Assembly: GCA_033002965.1 (NCBI GenBank) | Contig: JAURVB010002646.1 | Span: forward strand, 1 to 64,000 | DNA length: 64,000 bases | Origin: Piper betle | Lineage: Eukaryota; Streptophyta; Magnoliopsida; Piperales; Piperaceae | Direction of reading: 5' to 3' | Shown here: in pieces, positions 36,080 through 47,945 of the stretch | How positions within the stretch are numbered: position 1 is the stretch's first letter | How the letters are laid out: each line of letters starts with the position of its first letter | The notes under the pieces: model-generated | Databases searched by the model: none | Told to the model about the DNA's origin: nothing | Seen by the model: only the letters and a program-made list of their open reading frames with translations | Position numbers and translations under genes: made by a program

Positions 36080-37900
36080 ACGTTAAAACGCTCTCATTGA
36101 GATATGAATAATAATAATTTTTATTTTTTTCCATACAAAATTATTTTTGTTTATTTTAGATATTAAATATCAATTTTATGTATAAATTTAATAAATTTTA
36201 TTGTATATTATATTTTAAAATTTTTATAAAATATAATATTAGCTTCATAAATATTAAAGTATTATATTATTGATATAAAATATTAGACCCTCGGATGATT
36301 GTTTGGTTAGACAAAAAAATATTTATATTTAGTTTATTTTAATTTGGTCAGTCAAATTCAATCGAACTCGATAATTTAGATATCCTAGCCCACCCCTAAC
36401 CAAGAATTGATCGAAAATAGAACTTTTAATGGCAGAGTACAAAACTAACTTTTATGGTTTGATAAAAAAAATTGGAGTGGGTCCGATCTCTGGGGCTAAA
36501 TTCTTAACCTAAACTAAGTTGTCATAACCACTCCCCCAAAACTCACAATTTTTTAATTTTAGCAATAAGAGAATTTTAAGTATTTTCAGCTGAAATCCAA
36601 TCCGATTTCAACAACTTAAGAAGAATTTTGCAGTCAACGAAAAAAAGGTCGTGAGAGTCAACAAATTGTGGATTAATCATAATATTTTTTGTGTTTGTAC
36701 AATTTGTCACGAGCTGGAAAATTCCTCTCAACTGGAAGTACCACATGCATCAAATAAAGCATGCCAAGGTGCATTTTGATACCAACGGCGAACATGAAAA
36801 ATTACTCTAGAGCAGAGATTATTATTGTGGAAAAAATAAAAGTGACCCAATTTATTATATTCTTAAAAATGGTAGACTACCCCCTACATAGGTTCCTAGG
36901 AATTTTCAACAAATGTAAAAAATGAGTGGCAAAATATTTTTAGATGCCTGTGTTAGAGATTGTCAGAATAGATTGTCTTGGGCGAAAATGGGTGGTAAGA
37001 TAATCATTAATAATCAAACAAAGTTATAAATCCTCGAGGGTGAAAAATTGAGTGGCAAAATCTTTAATAATGAAAAATTAGATGCAGAAAGAAATCCAAT
37101 TTATTATATTCTTAGACATGGTAGACTACCCTTAAACTCGATGGTGATAAATTACGAAGAGAAATTTTTTTAAGAATAAAATTTATAAATTATAAATTAG
37201 AATAAAATTTATAAATTATAAATTAGAATAAAATTTATTCTCTCTTTCAATCCTAAAAGAGAATCCTCTTCTAGGATTTTGAAACCTACCTCTTTATGCA
37301 AAAACACTGTTACAGATATTATGTATTAAAGAAAGCAATATACATAACTCATACACAAACGGGAGAACCCACGTAACCAGCATTGTATTCGTATTGCACT
37401 CGGGCGCTCGTGTCTCTGTTAAGGTATTTTTTGTTTTTGATCACAAAATGCTTGAGCGCTCATGCCTCGGCCTCCTCGCTCCTTCTTCTTTTTGTATCCA
37501 GTTCCAACAGAGAGATGACCTCCGAAATGCTCTCATTATCTTAGCACATTAGCCTAAAATATAAAAAATGTTTTTTTAAGTCAGGACAATGATGGGTGAT
37601 AATGACAATTGACAATCAAAAATAAGTAACATCTCTGCAACTTTATATTCATTCACGCATGAAAATCATCCAATTAGTAAATACCTGATTCATTATTTGC
37701 CATATACCACTAAGCAACTTCAAAGTAAGACCAACTCAGTTATTTACCTCTTAATTAAACTCACTCGAGATCCATAGAAGAACACCAACGCCGTGAAGAT
37801 GAACATCGAAATGTCATCAACTATAGATGCACTTTAACAACTTAATGTGATTCGCACTTTAACAACGTTAAGTGGATTGTGAGTACGAAGGTTTTGGATA
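36080..37900. other. AT-rich non-coding stretch with local duplications
   Basis: No gene is seen. A roughly 250-bp region is repeated in diverged form: 'ccaatttattatattctta..atggtagactaccc' occurs near 36847 and 37094. A 26-bp AT unit is repeated about 2.5 times at 37173-37240. Confidence 0.5.
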
Positions 37901-38049
37901 GCACTTCTTCACGAACTCAGTGCAGTTTTAAGAAAGCCATTTGTTTAGAACATACGTAAAACTGAAATGTTGCAGTGAGGTTGTTTTTAACTGAGGTGCT
38001 CATAAAATTAGATTTTATGGAGATATCAACAACTGTAGCGATTTCCTAA

Positions 38050-39075
38050 CCCTGTTCAGCTTGCTAACGTTTGGAAGGGAAAACAAAAAAATCTGCTTCA
38101 AAGTTGCAATAAGACGCAGAGGTTATCAGGCCGAAGGGCGCAGCCCAAGTGAGCAGTGTATTCACGGGTACCCACTCTAGGGTTCGGATGTTCATCGTAT
38201 AAATCGCGTGCTGCTTCGATCCATTGTCCGGACTCTGCATGAACACGCTTACAAACAAACTGTGCGGTAAGCCATCATCACCATCTAAAACTGTCATGAT
38301 ACAGATGATGCAAGACTCCAGTATCAGGGAAGTGGCACAACACGTTAGAGCTCTGCTTCTGGACATCATCTTCCCTTAAAACATAATCTGTACCCATCAA
38401 GGGTTCAAAGATTCCATGCGCCATGCCAACCAGAAGGGTGACCCGGTATTGAGGATCCTCTCTCGAATGTATTCTGGGGCTAGCAAGCAGGTCCTATTGA
38501 ACAGTATGGTATAGTGACCAGGAACTACTACGTGCGGCACTTCCGAGAAAAGAAGCCACTCGTTCTTGTTCGGATCACAAACCTCCACGGGCAAGGCTCC
38601 CCCAACCCCCATGCTGCAAAACAACACGTCCAGGACCACCACACCAGTAACCACAAACCACCCACTATGGCCGAGGCAAAGAATTTCCTCCCAGTCAACA
38701 TGCTGGCCCCTTGTTTACATCCTTTTACAGGACACATGAAATCAAACAAACAGATTGTATTTGTACCAGACCATTGGTCGAAAATCACAACCTTGCTGCC
38801 AAAGGCGATGGACTGCCAAGGAGGTAGTCTCAGCCAGGTTTTGTTGGTAGCATTGAAAAGGTTTACAGCATAGGGAGACATTGGTGTCCGGGGCACGAAA
38901 ATGAGATCTTCACTCTTGCCGGCAAGCTTGAGAAGGGTGTAGAAAGAGGGGCCGAGAGAAGGCTGTTCCATGACTTGCATACTGATTTGAGGACGGAATG
39001 GAATAGAAAGGGTACTCTGACAAGACAGCCGAAAGGTTAGATTCCGGATCATTTGTGCACTTGTTCCTCTACTTT
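38050..39075 (-). pseudogene. F-box/kelch protein pseudogene, copy B
   Basis: This is the most complete of the three copies. Minus strand: 39079-38700 reads LGPSFYTLLKLAGKSEDLIFVPRTPMSPYAVNLFNATNKTWLRLPP, then VVIFDQWSGTNTICLFDF and GASMLTGRKFFASA. The next frame (38654-38397) gives GVGGALPVEVCDPNKNEWLLFSEVPHVVVPG and IRERIL. Two further shifts lead to LMGTDYVLREDDVQKQ (about 38390) and MTVLDGDDGLPH...YTMNIRTLEWVPV to about 38064. The blocks resemble At1g23390-like kelch F-box proteins (SCF E3 receptors). The F-box itself is only poorly preserved at the 5' end, and at least three frameshifts make it non-functional as written. Confidence 0.7.
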
Positions 39076-39079
39076 TCAA

Positions 39080-41200
39080 TCAGGCTTTTTTGTTTGCATC
39101 TAGAAAAAAGAGGCAGAAGAACCAATGAAAAACCAGAATTACGAAACAAAGAGGCTCCATCTTTACAGTAGGATCAACGAAGTAAAATTAACTTTTTATA
39201 AGCTGGTAATGAAAAATAAATTATTTCCTAATGTTTGTTCCATAAGTGAGGAATGAAAGGCAAGAGATACTTTTTTAAATGCATGGCCCAGCTCCAACCC
39301 CCCTGCACAACCCCCACACAAACACTTACATTACAAACACCCACACAATCGCCTACACCGCAACATTTCCACTACGGTCACAGAGATTGGACACCCCACT
39401 TATGCTAGAAAAATGAGAACTGTTAACTCAGCCAAGAATTTGGGGGTTGGTATTGAGATGTTATGTTAGTAATTAGAAGTTAAATACGGAAGAAACATAC
39501 AATGAAAGAAAGGGGTCAACCTGAGAGGATTACATTTGATTGCAATACTGTGAATAGTTTTGGAAACAGATAGTACAACGACTTTAAGCATTTTAGAAGA
39601 AAAAAGGCTCTTTCTGCATCTGGAAACTTTTCTTTAATATTGGGAGTCACTCTCTGTCTAAGATCCAGCCATCAGACTTCCTTCGAACTGAACTTGCTTT
39701 CCAATGAATTGTCCATCCACCACGACTCAGATCACAATGTACTGTCGTCACCAACAAGGCCAAAGCCGGATCAAAGTCATGTCTTCTGTGGAAGCTAACA
39801 GCTTCTCAATCGAGCATATTAACTTAGTCATTGCACCTAAGGAATAAATGATACAGCTATGAACCTTTTGTAGTTAATGATTGAAAATTGAAACTCTGTT
39901 CCATTATTCTGACATTGAGATTCAATGAAGGCTTCTCCATGGTATCCATAGAAAAGCCGGCTAAGTAAGAAAACAGGGTGGGGGCATGGAGGGTTAGAAG
40001 CTACGAAGATGGTAGTGCTTGGTTGTCGGGTAGAAAATGTTAGTTTAAAAAAATAAATAAAAGATACAAGCAAGCAGCTTCTTCTCATTTTTGTTTCTCT
40101 ATCTCTCAATCAAGGCCGTCCAGGAAGCAGTTCCACGACTGTGTGTAAGGGTGCATGCAATATGCACCTCTTCCCCATGGATGGATGACTGAACATTCTA
40201 CTAGTAAATGAAAGAAGCCGATGGTTTAATAATATAAGTTCATTTCGACACACTTTACTTTCTCTTGTCATAGTAATTTAACGGAGAATGAATTTTCATG
40301 TCACATTGCCTAAAAAAATAGGGAGGCAGGTGCTGTACCTGTAAGTGTCTGAAAGAAGACTTTTGAACTATCCTCACCAATGGTCTTGAGCAAAAGAAAG
40401 GCAAGCCTCTATTGGGATAGCAGGACTGTTTTAAGACTCATTTTGAAAGAACAAAAGTTGTATAAGACCAAGTTCTAAAGAAGAAATAATGATTTAGAAT
40501 AAGGAATATTTATAAACAATGTAAGAAGAAAATTCGCAGCATGTATATGATGATTCTGGATTCACAAGGCAAGGTTTACTATTAAAAACCTCACTTGATG
40601 GAAACTATGACTTTGGAAGAAAATTTAAAACCGAGCAATTGAATACATTAAGTGTTAAAATGATACATGATCATCCAAAAAACATAGACGGATTAAATCT
40701 TTCACCTAACAAAAAAGAATCTCAGATTGTAAATATGCTACTGTTGTTTCTTCTCATATTGTTAATAATTCATGGCTTGTTATCACTTCAACAAAAATCA
40801 TCAGCAAAAGCACGGAACGCACATATTATTATCTGAAAAATAGTTTTTTATTTAAAAAAATAACAATACAAATTCGTCGAACATTACCATCTGCAGTGTG
40901 CATGAAGATAAAAGTACATTTGTGAGGTCCGTAGAGAGATATCGAAATAAAAAATGCTGTCATTGCTCCAGCAGTGGCAATGTTGGGGAGTATCCGTGGG
41001 CTAGTTCGAGCTCCAAGAAGACGAAGAAGAAAGGCCTGGTTAAGCTATTTCGATTGTTTTGGGCCACGGGCTCTTTATTTGGGTCTATTTATGATCATGT
41101 ACTGTGGGCTTGGGCTTGTCTATGGGCTTGAGTTTGCTCAATCTGCTTGGAAAATTAAAATAATTTTTTATTAAAAACGGCCACGAGCGACAAGATCTGA
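39080..41200. other. upstream region of F-box copy B (duplicated unit)
   Basis: It carries the same landmarks in the same order as the upstream regions of copies A and C: 'gagaggattacatttgatt' (39520), 'caagcagcttcttctca' (40071), 'cattgcctaaaaaaatag' (40305), 'gaagaagaaaggcctgg' (41024). There is no supportable gene. Confidence 0.65.
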
Positions 41201-41449
41201 CCAAAGGTGGCCGGGTCTAGCCTCGTACCATTAAAAATAAGGGTGCTCAAGAAAGGCGGGATTTTTTAGAAAAATCCAATCTATGTTATCTTTGTAATCA
41301 GATAGCCTAGATTAATAGGTATAGAGAATACTCTCTATGGCCGAGTGCGATCTCATACACCTCGTGATTGTATATATATATATATATAATGGTTCAAATC
41401 CTAGGGTTAAATTCTTAAACAAAACAATTTCTAAAAGTAAGATCAACTC

Positions 41450-41790
41450 AGTCATTATTACCTCTTAAGTAAAATCTCTCAAGATCTAATGATCTCTTCT
41501 AAAGCTTGAAACTTTTATTTGGTAAAAGTCTCATGTTATGGTCACAATAGCCCTAATCAAAGCGAAAAAATCTATGTTGCAGAATGGAAATATTTCATTA
41601 AAAAACATAGTTAAGACCATAGAACATACCAGCTTTTTCAATTTCGCCGGCATACATGTCTTGGCAAGGAGTCATCAAAGAGCAGTAGGACGCTATTGGT
41701 GAAGCTAGGACGACTCTACGTTAAACAAAAACAAAAGCCGCCTATTTATCACCAAATTTGCCATCCCTACCACTCCTCTCAACAGAGTTT
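41450..41790 (-). repeat. fragment of the transporter 3' flank
   Basis: 'ctctacgttaaacaaaaac' and 'caccaaatttgccatccc' (41711-41770) match the 3' flank of the transporter gene at 43692-43755 and its duplicate at 59300-59360. It is a remnant of a further copy of the segment. Confidence 0.6.
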
Positions 41791-42474
41791 CTTAGATGAC
41801 TTCATCCTGGCATCCAAGATAATACACATTTTATTATTTTAATATCGAATTGATCTAGAAAATTCGTTCGTTAAATCTTAGTTTAAATTATTTAACACAT
41901 TTTAACATTAGTCACAGATCTCTCTCAAATAAACCCACATCCTTTTATCCCTTTATATTTGCACTTGACAAGACAATAGCATCAACTTGAATCGAACTTG
42001 AAAATTTGAGTTCACTCGTGCTCGAGTCGAGCTAGAATATTATTGAAGTTCAATTTCAAGACAAATTACAGCCATCAGTTTTCTTCATATTAGTTTATTG
42101 GTTTTTAACCTTTGTGGCCCAAATAAAAAATGGTTTTGCAATGAATAGGGTTTTTTATTGAGTTGGTGGTAGCCAGTTTGGTGAAGGATATAGTGAAAAC
42201 CTACTAAAAACCTGGCTAATATATCAAGGATGATGGTTCCCAATGCAATGGGTCAAGCCGGATCAAAGTGATTTTGGCTATTATACCAGGTTGAACTTGC
42301 CCCAATCCAGTTTTTAAAACTATGCAGTATGTACTAGCTTTTTGTAATATTCGACCATTGCACACGTCTCTGCAAGGCTATAAAAGAGGACGATTTTTCG
42401 TTAAAAGAAAAATAAACAAACCCCCCTACTAATATCCACACCATTGCTGTCCATCGTTACCTTGCCAACGGCCA

Positions 42475-42570
42475 ATGGACGACCTTGGGAGCTCTTCTCG
42501 ACGATGACCTCCATCTCCTCCAACGTCCTCCCCCTCGTTTCCGTAAGAAGGTATAGTCATAGAACACCCA
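42475..42570 (-). pseudogene. polyol/monosaccharide transporter, C-terminal fragment
   Basis: On the minus strand this matches the nucleotides that encode the PETRGKTLEEMEVLFEK end in the intact copy (43860-43935). Here the frame is shifted and the upstream gene body is missing. With 41450-41790 it marks a degenerate third transporter unit. Confidence 0.65.
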
Positions 42571-42789
42571 TGTTGTTCATAAATGTCATCAACTATAAAT
42601 GCACTTTAACAACATAAGTGACTCCCTCTCTTTCACTTTAACAAGAGGGTTAGTAAAACGGATAATATTAATTGCACCTATAAATTTAAGGTGTGAATCT
42701 ACATTAATGAGTTACTAAGATTAAATTGTTATGTGTAAATCATATTCACAATTTTTTATACATGCATAGTCTAGCCCAAAAACACTATA

Positions 42790-43400
42790 TGTAACACTTC
42801 ATTCAGCTCGCAACATGAACTCGATGGGGGGGTGGGGGAGTTTGGCAGTGATGCTCTGTTTTGGCGGTAGCATGCAGCGGTAGAGGGACGGTGACATCTT
42901 TGGAACGGAGACGGTGGCACACCTCCCGGTGGTGCTCGGGGCGGCACAACTATGACAGAATCGCGTAGGGAGGGTGTGTGAGCTCGCGGCCTTCTCCTTA
43001 TTGTGAAGACCGGGCGGTGATCGAAAAAATGAGGGACAACTTGGCAACGTGTTGGCAATAATCGACGGTATCGATTGACGGTGGTGCGGCAACCAGGGGG
43101 ACGTCGGCAACATGAATCAAGGCGGTGTCGAGAGTTTGGGGAGGAGAAAAGCATTAGGAGGGGAAAAAAATCGGTGGCAATATAGTAAATAAAAGTTGAT
43201 TTGACTCTGACTCAAGTTAAAAATAATAACTATCTTGTAATAAATCTTTAAAAAATCCAAAAAATAAAAAAATCTCATAAAATATAATGGACACTATAAC
43301 ATCACAATAATATGTTATATAACTAATAACTCACCTAAACTCCCTTAGAATGTGTCCTATTCCATTATATAACTTCACCGATTTTGACCAATTCAAATAA
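42790..43400. mobile_element. diverged fragment of LTR family A
   Basis: It has the same order of blocks as 560-830 and 34430-34690: a GC-rich end, then 'ggtggcaa...taaat', 'tgactc', 'ataataact', 'tctcataaaat' and 'ataatatg'. It is much more diverged and truncated on both sides. Confidence 0.5.
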
Positions 43401-43499
43401 ACTTATTCTTATCCGATTTTTGATAAATCGATCTGATTCAATGGCTTTCCCCCGATTCGATTCAACATCTAATTCTAATTTTTTTAAGTAACAATTTTA

Positions 43500-46400
43500 C
43501 CTATTAATTTAACTTACTCATCCAAAGCTATTGATCTCTCTAAAAAACCACAAACTTTTATTTATTTTCGTAAATATTTCTAAAATATTATATATTATAA
43601 AATAGAAAGTTCGCGTTAAAAACCGTAGTCTAATACCATAGAAGACACCAGCTTTTGGGAGACCGCCGGTACACGTCTTGTCAAGCAGTGAAACACTCTA
43701 CGTTAAACAAAAACGTAAAGCCCCCTCCTTGTCACCAAATTTACCATCCCCACCCCTCTTCTCCTATGTATCTCCGGCGATCCCTCCCCGGCCACCCGCC
43801 GGAGCCATCTCCACGTCGCCGGACGCCATCGCCACCTCTCCGGCCGCCTCCGGACGACCTGGGGAGCTCTTCTCGAAGAGGACCTCCATCTCCTCCAATG
43901 TCTTCCCCCTCGTCTCCGGCAAGAAAGTGTAGAAAAACACCAAGGCCACGGCGACGATGCCACCATAGAGGAAGAAGCTGCCGCCGATGGTAATAGCATT
44001 GTAGAGGGAGATGAACGTCATGGCGACGGTGCCGCTCATGACCCGGTTCATGGCAGCCCCCATGCTAACACCTTGAGCTCGGAGCCTTAGTGGGAAGATC
44101 TCGGAGCTATACACCCAGGCAATGGGTCCGAGTCCCATGGAGAAGAAGCCAACGAAGGCGAGGGTGCAGGTGATGCAGAGTGCCACCGCCCACACCAGCT
44201 TCTCGTCCGAGTGCTGGTCGACGACGGTGAGACCGGCCCCGAGGCCGACAAGGGAGGCCAGCATGCCCGCGGTGCTGGCCAGGAGGAGCGGCCGGCGGCC
44301 GACCTTGTCGAGGAAGAAGGTGGAGACGAGGATGAAGGCGGTCTTGGTGAAGCCGACGGCCACCGTCGCGCCGAGGGTGCCCGTGTTGCCTTTGATCCCG
44401 GCCTTGGCGAAGATGCGGGGGCTGTACAGCACCACCGAGTCGATGCCGGAGGCCTGCTGGAAGAAATGGATGCCGATCGCCGCCACCATCACCCTCCGGA
44501 CCGCCGGCGTCGGGCGGAGGAGGAGCTCCTTCCACACCCCCTCGCCGGATTTGCTCATCTTCTTCCCGGCGACGGCCCCGACGGCCACTACGTCGTCTGT
44601 GCAGTCGGCCGGTATGCCGGCGGCGGACTTGATGTCGGCAAGGCGGAGGTCGGCCTCGTCCGTCGAGTCGGAGGTCTTGCGGAGGACGGCCCTGGCGTCG
44701 GCGAGGCGGCCCTGCATGACGAGCCACCGGGGGGACTCCGGCATGACGAGGCCGCTGGCGGTGATGAGGAGGGAGGGGAGGGCGCCTACTCCGAGCATGA
44801 TGCGCCATCCGAGGTTGAGCGGGAGCTTGGAGAAGGCGAAGTTGGAGACGTAACCGAGCATGACGCCGGCGTTGATGAAGACCTCCGGGAAGGAGGTGAG
44901 GAACCCCCGCGAGGCCGTCGGGGCCAGCTCGGCTGTGTAGACGGGGGCGATCATGAGCGCGTAGCCGACGCCGACGCCGGCCACGAACCTGCCCACCATG
45001 AGGAAGGCGTAGTTGGTGGCGAAGCCCATGAGGACGGCGCCGACGAAGAAGATGCCGCCGGCGAGTACGATGGTGTACCGCCGGCCGATCCAGTCCGAAG
45101 TCCGGCCGGCCGCGGCGGAGCCGACGAGGGAGTACAAGTTGATGATGCCCATCAACACCTCGATCCTCCCATCGCTCGTCTTCCACTCCTTTTGGATAAA
45201 GATGGCCGCGCCGCTCATCACTCCCACATCTTCTCACCACATCACATGTTGATATTGAACAATTTCAGTAATCATAAACCTCTCCATGATAAATGCTTCA
45301 TTCATAGATGAAAACGCAGGTAAAGATGAAATCAAACACTCAATTACCATAGCCGAGTAGAATGGAAGACATGGAAGCAAGCATGGCACAGGCATAAGCA
45401 TACTTGTTTCTCCGGCGAGTCTTGACCTCCCCTCCCCCGCCGCTGATGTAGCAGGCACCATTCTCACAGGCCATCGATCCTTCCTCTTCTTCAAGGGCTA
45501 CTAAAAAATGTTGCTAATAATCAAACTGTGGCTTCACCGGTTCAACTCAATTTCTACTACTCTAGTTTTGTCCTGCTATTAGATTGTCTTAGCGGCCATG
45601 CAAGAAATTAGTACTATTATAGTTTAGTACCAGAGAGTGAGTGTAGGAACCCCGCAATTCTATCTATGCCTAGACCGTCAGATTCGATAGAAGAACCGAA
45701 TGTGGGATCTTGAAGAGTTGCCTTTCGTCGAATGTCTTCCTTATAGGCTGGGATTAGAAAAGAATATTATTATTATGATCTTCAATTCAAGATGGAAAGA
45801 TTAATTTAAGAGGGTTACAAGTCCATTGCACGACCAAGGGGGATGTACTAATCTTATATTAAGTAATATTTACTTAGTGGTAGAATAAATTATTAAGATT
45901 TAATTTAATCTAATTTAATAAATTAAAGTGGGGATAAGTATATATGAAGTTTGAGAATTGCAAAATATTGGGAGCTTCTCTGTGAGATATTCACAGAACC
46001 TATTAAATATACAAGCCTAAATGATATAGTTTGTTCGTTATTAAAATAGGTAGCCACAACATGTCACTTAACTTGGGTAATTAAGTTTTGAAGTTCTTGG
46101 GTTGCATGTCTACCTTTTACTGATAGTGAAAATATCGAATTTAAGACATCTCATTATACAAAATGGTGAGTAAATGTGAAGATTACACGATAGCTTTATT
46201 GTTGTGTTGATTAGGAATCCTCAATAAATATTAAACAATAGCAAAACTATGGTAAGAAATATTAAATATTGGATTACACAATAGTTTTATTATATTGGAA
46301 TTGAACTATTAAATCTAAAAACTACAATAGGTGTTGGATTCTTAGTTTTTGGATAGTTAATCTTCATTTATTTAGGAATATTATTGTCTATCCATGTATT

Positions 46401-47365
46401 GTCTTCAACCTAGTTTATTTCTTTCATGTGGATAATGGATAACATCCTTGTCCTGGATATAAAAGGAGAGTTGTTCTAAGATACTCGTATCGCCCAACTA
46501 TACATGGTTATGTATTCAAGTCCACTAATTAACGATTCTGTTTGGGAAAATTTGGTGAATATTCTGTCGATAAATCAGTCTAGAGTAATTAATAATTATT
46601 CTAATTTTGTTAGGACTACAAATTTATTAATGTTACAATTTTAGGCTTTTGTAGAAGATTTGATCGAGTGACGAGTAAGGAATGGCTGGATATAGGTTGC
46701 AAAATGAAGTATGGTCAGTATCAATTAAAAATTGCGTGAAGATAAAAGAAAATGTGGCCTTCATTAAATTTGACCTTGTTTTATTTGTGTTTTTCTACTA
46801 TCGAACAAAAGTTGGATTTATCAATAAATAGAAAGACTAATCTTATATCGTTATAAAATTTTCACAATGGAAAGAAAATCGAACAGATTTGTTACACAAG
46901 TCTTGTGAGAATTGGTCTTCCCAACCGATGATTATTGTTGGAAGAGTATGGTTTGATGCGATGTTAGAAAAAATTCTGATGAACTCTTAGATTATAAAGA
47001 AATTTGTTCAATTCGAAATAAAAATAATTATGCGATTTAATTGGATGGTCAAAAACCTCCACTTTGAATATATTTGTACATGTCCACTCCAAGACATCGT
47101 CGTTGACAGGTTTCTTGGGACTTTCTGGGATATCTTTTCAAACTAATTAACCTATGAATCTAATCATGGTGCATATAAAACTAATTTTTGACCGGTTAAT
47201 TTTTATGAATTCGAGATGCAAACGAAGAGATTAAAAAAAATGGACTAATCTGCCAAATTTTCCATGCACATGGTTCCTCCGTTGGACTTACAAGCAACAT
47301 CAAGTTGGACTTACAAACAACATCCTCAAATTATTGGCTATTATTTAATCCTTGCCTTTCTATAA
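43500..47365. repeat. segmental duplication, left copy (transporter unit)
   Basis: This aligns collinearly with 59130-63053: 3' flank, transporter gene with its intron, and about 1.9 kb of upstream sequence including 'gtcagattcgat' (45669), 'ataaaaggagagttgttct' (46460) and 'caacatcctcaaatt' (47318). Differences are scattered substitutions and small indels, for example about 40 bp extra at about 61424 in the other copy. Confidence 0.9.
43764..45474 (-). CDS. PMT: polyol/monosaccharide transporter (PMT/PLT), intact, two exons
   Basis: Plasma-membrane H+-symporter of the major facilitator superfamily (sugar porter); the family moves sorbitol, mannitol, xylitol and hexoses. Exon 1 is 45474-45348 (127 nt): Gly-rich start, basic KTRRRNKYA, then the first membrane segment ending SSILLGY. 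The intron has GTAATT...GAGAAG. Exon 2 is 45229-43764. The splice makes GYDVGVMSG, and the protein is 530 aa, a normal length for the family. Motifs: GRTSDWIGRR (residues 84-93), PESPRW (206-211), QQASGID (300-306), KVGRRPLLL (from 351) and LPETRGKTLEEME (from 479); twelve membrane segments are expected. Third positions are strongly GC-rich. The initiator is the first ATG in frame with exon 1. It is duplicated at 59375-61082, and a distinct paralogue starts at 63224. Confidence 0.93.
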
Positions 47366-47629
47366 CATATACTTGTGTTATAAGTTTAACATCAAGTTTT
47401 TTGTGTAGTTGTCAAGGAATTACATTAAAATTTAATTTTATCAAAATTAATTTGATTGGTTGCTTAAATTGTTCTTTTCTCTTTCTATATTTTAATTTTT
47501 GTATCTTTATTATTTAATTAGGTACCGCTTAGTGAATGCAAGGAGAATGTACTAAGGATCTATTCTCATATAACGCAGAGATCGAGAGAACTTATCAGCG
47601 ACTACGCCAAAAGCTAGAGTTTGGAGAAC

Positions 47630-47945
47630 AATGGAGGTAAGACAGAGGAATAATAATCTTTTACTGGCAGCCAATGATGATGACACAAAAGCTCCAAAAG
47701 GCTTCATCTTCATGTTAGATTACATTCAAGCATTCTCAGGCTACCAACTGAAGCAAATAGCTTTGAGTTGAAACCAGTTATGTTTCACATATTGTAAACT
47801 ATGGGACAATTCGCAAGACTGGCGCATGAAGATCCCCGCACTCACCTGCTCAATTTTATTGTTATTTGTGATTTATTTAAAATGAATCAAGAGTCTAAGG
47901 AAGCTATCCAGCTTCTATTATTTCCATATTCTTTAGTATACCTGG
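47630..47945 (+). pseudogene. Gypsy (Athila/Tat-like) gag N-terminal fragment
   Basis: In two frames it reads MEVRQRNNNLLLAANDDD, then FELKPVMFHIVN, HEDPRTHLLNFIVICDLFKMN and EAIQLLLFPYSL. This is the Retrotrans_gag pattern (FELKP...EDP..HL..F...C..FK...LFPFSL) of Athila/Tat elements. It stops abruptly at about 47945. No LTR or PBS was recognised around it. Confidence 0.7.

Noticed and set aside
44107..45311. Long ORFs antisense or out of frame to the transporter gene (up to 377 aa)
   Set aside because: They are shadows of a GC-rich gene: Arg/His/Gly-rich translations with no domain, while the minus-strand frame has all transporter motifs.
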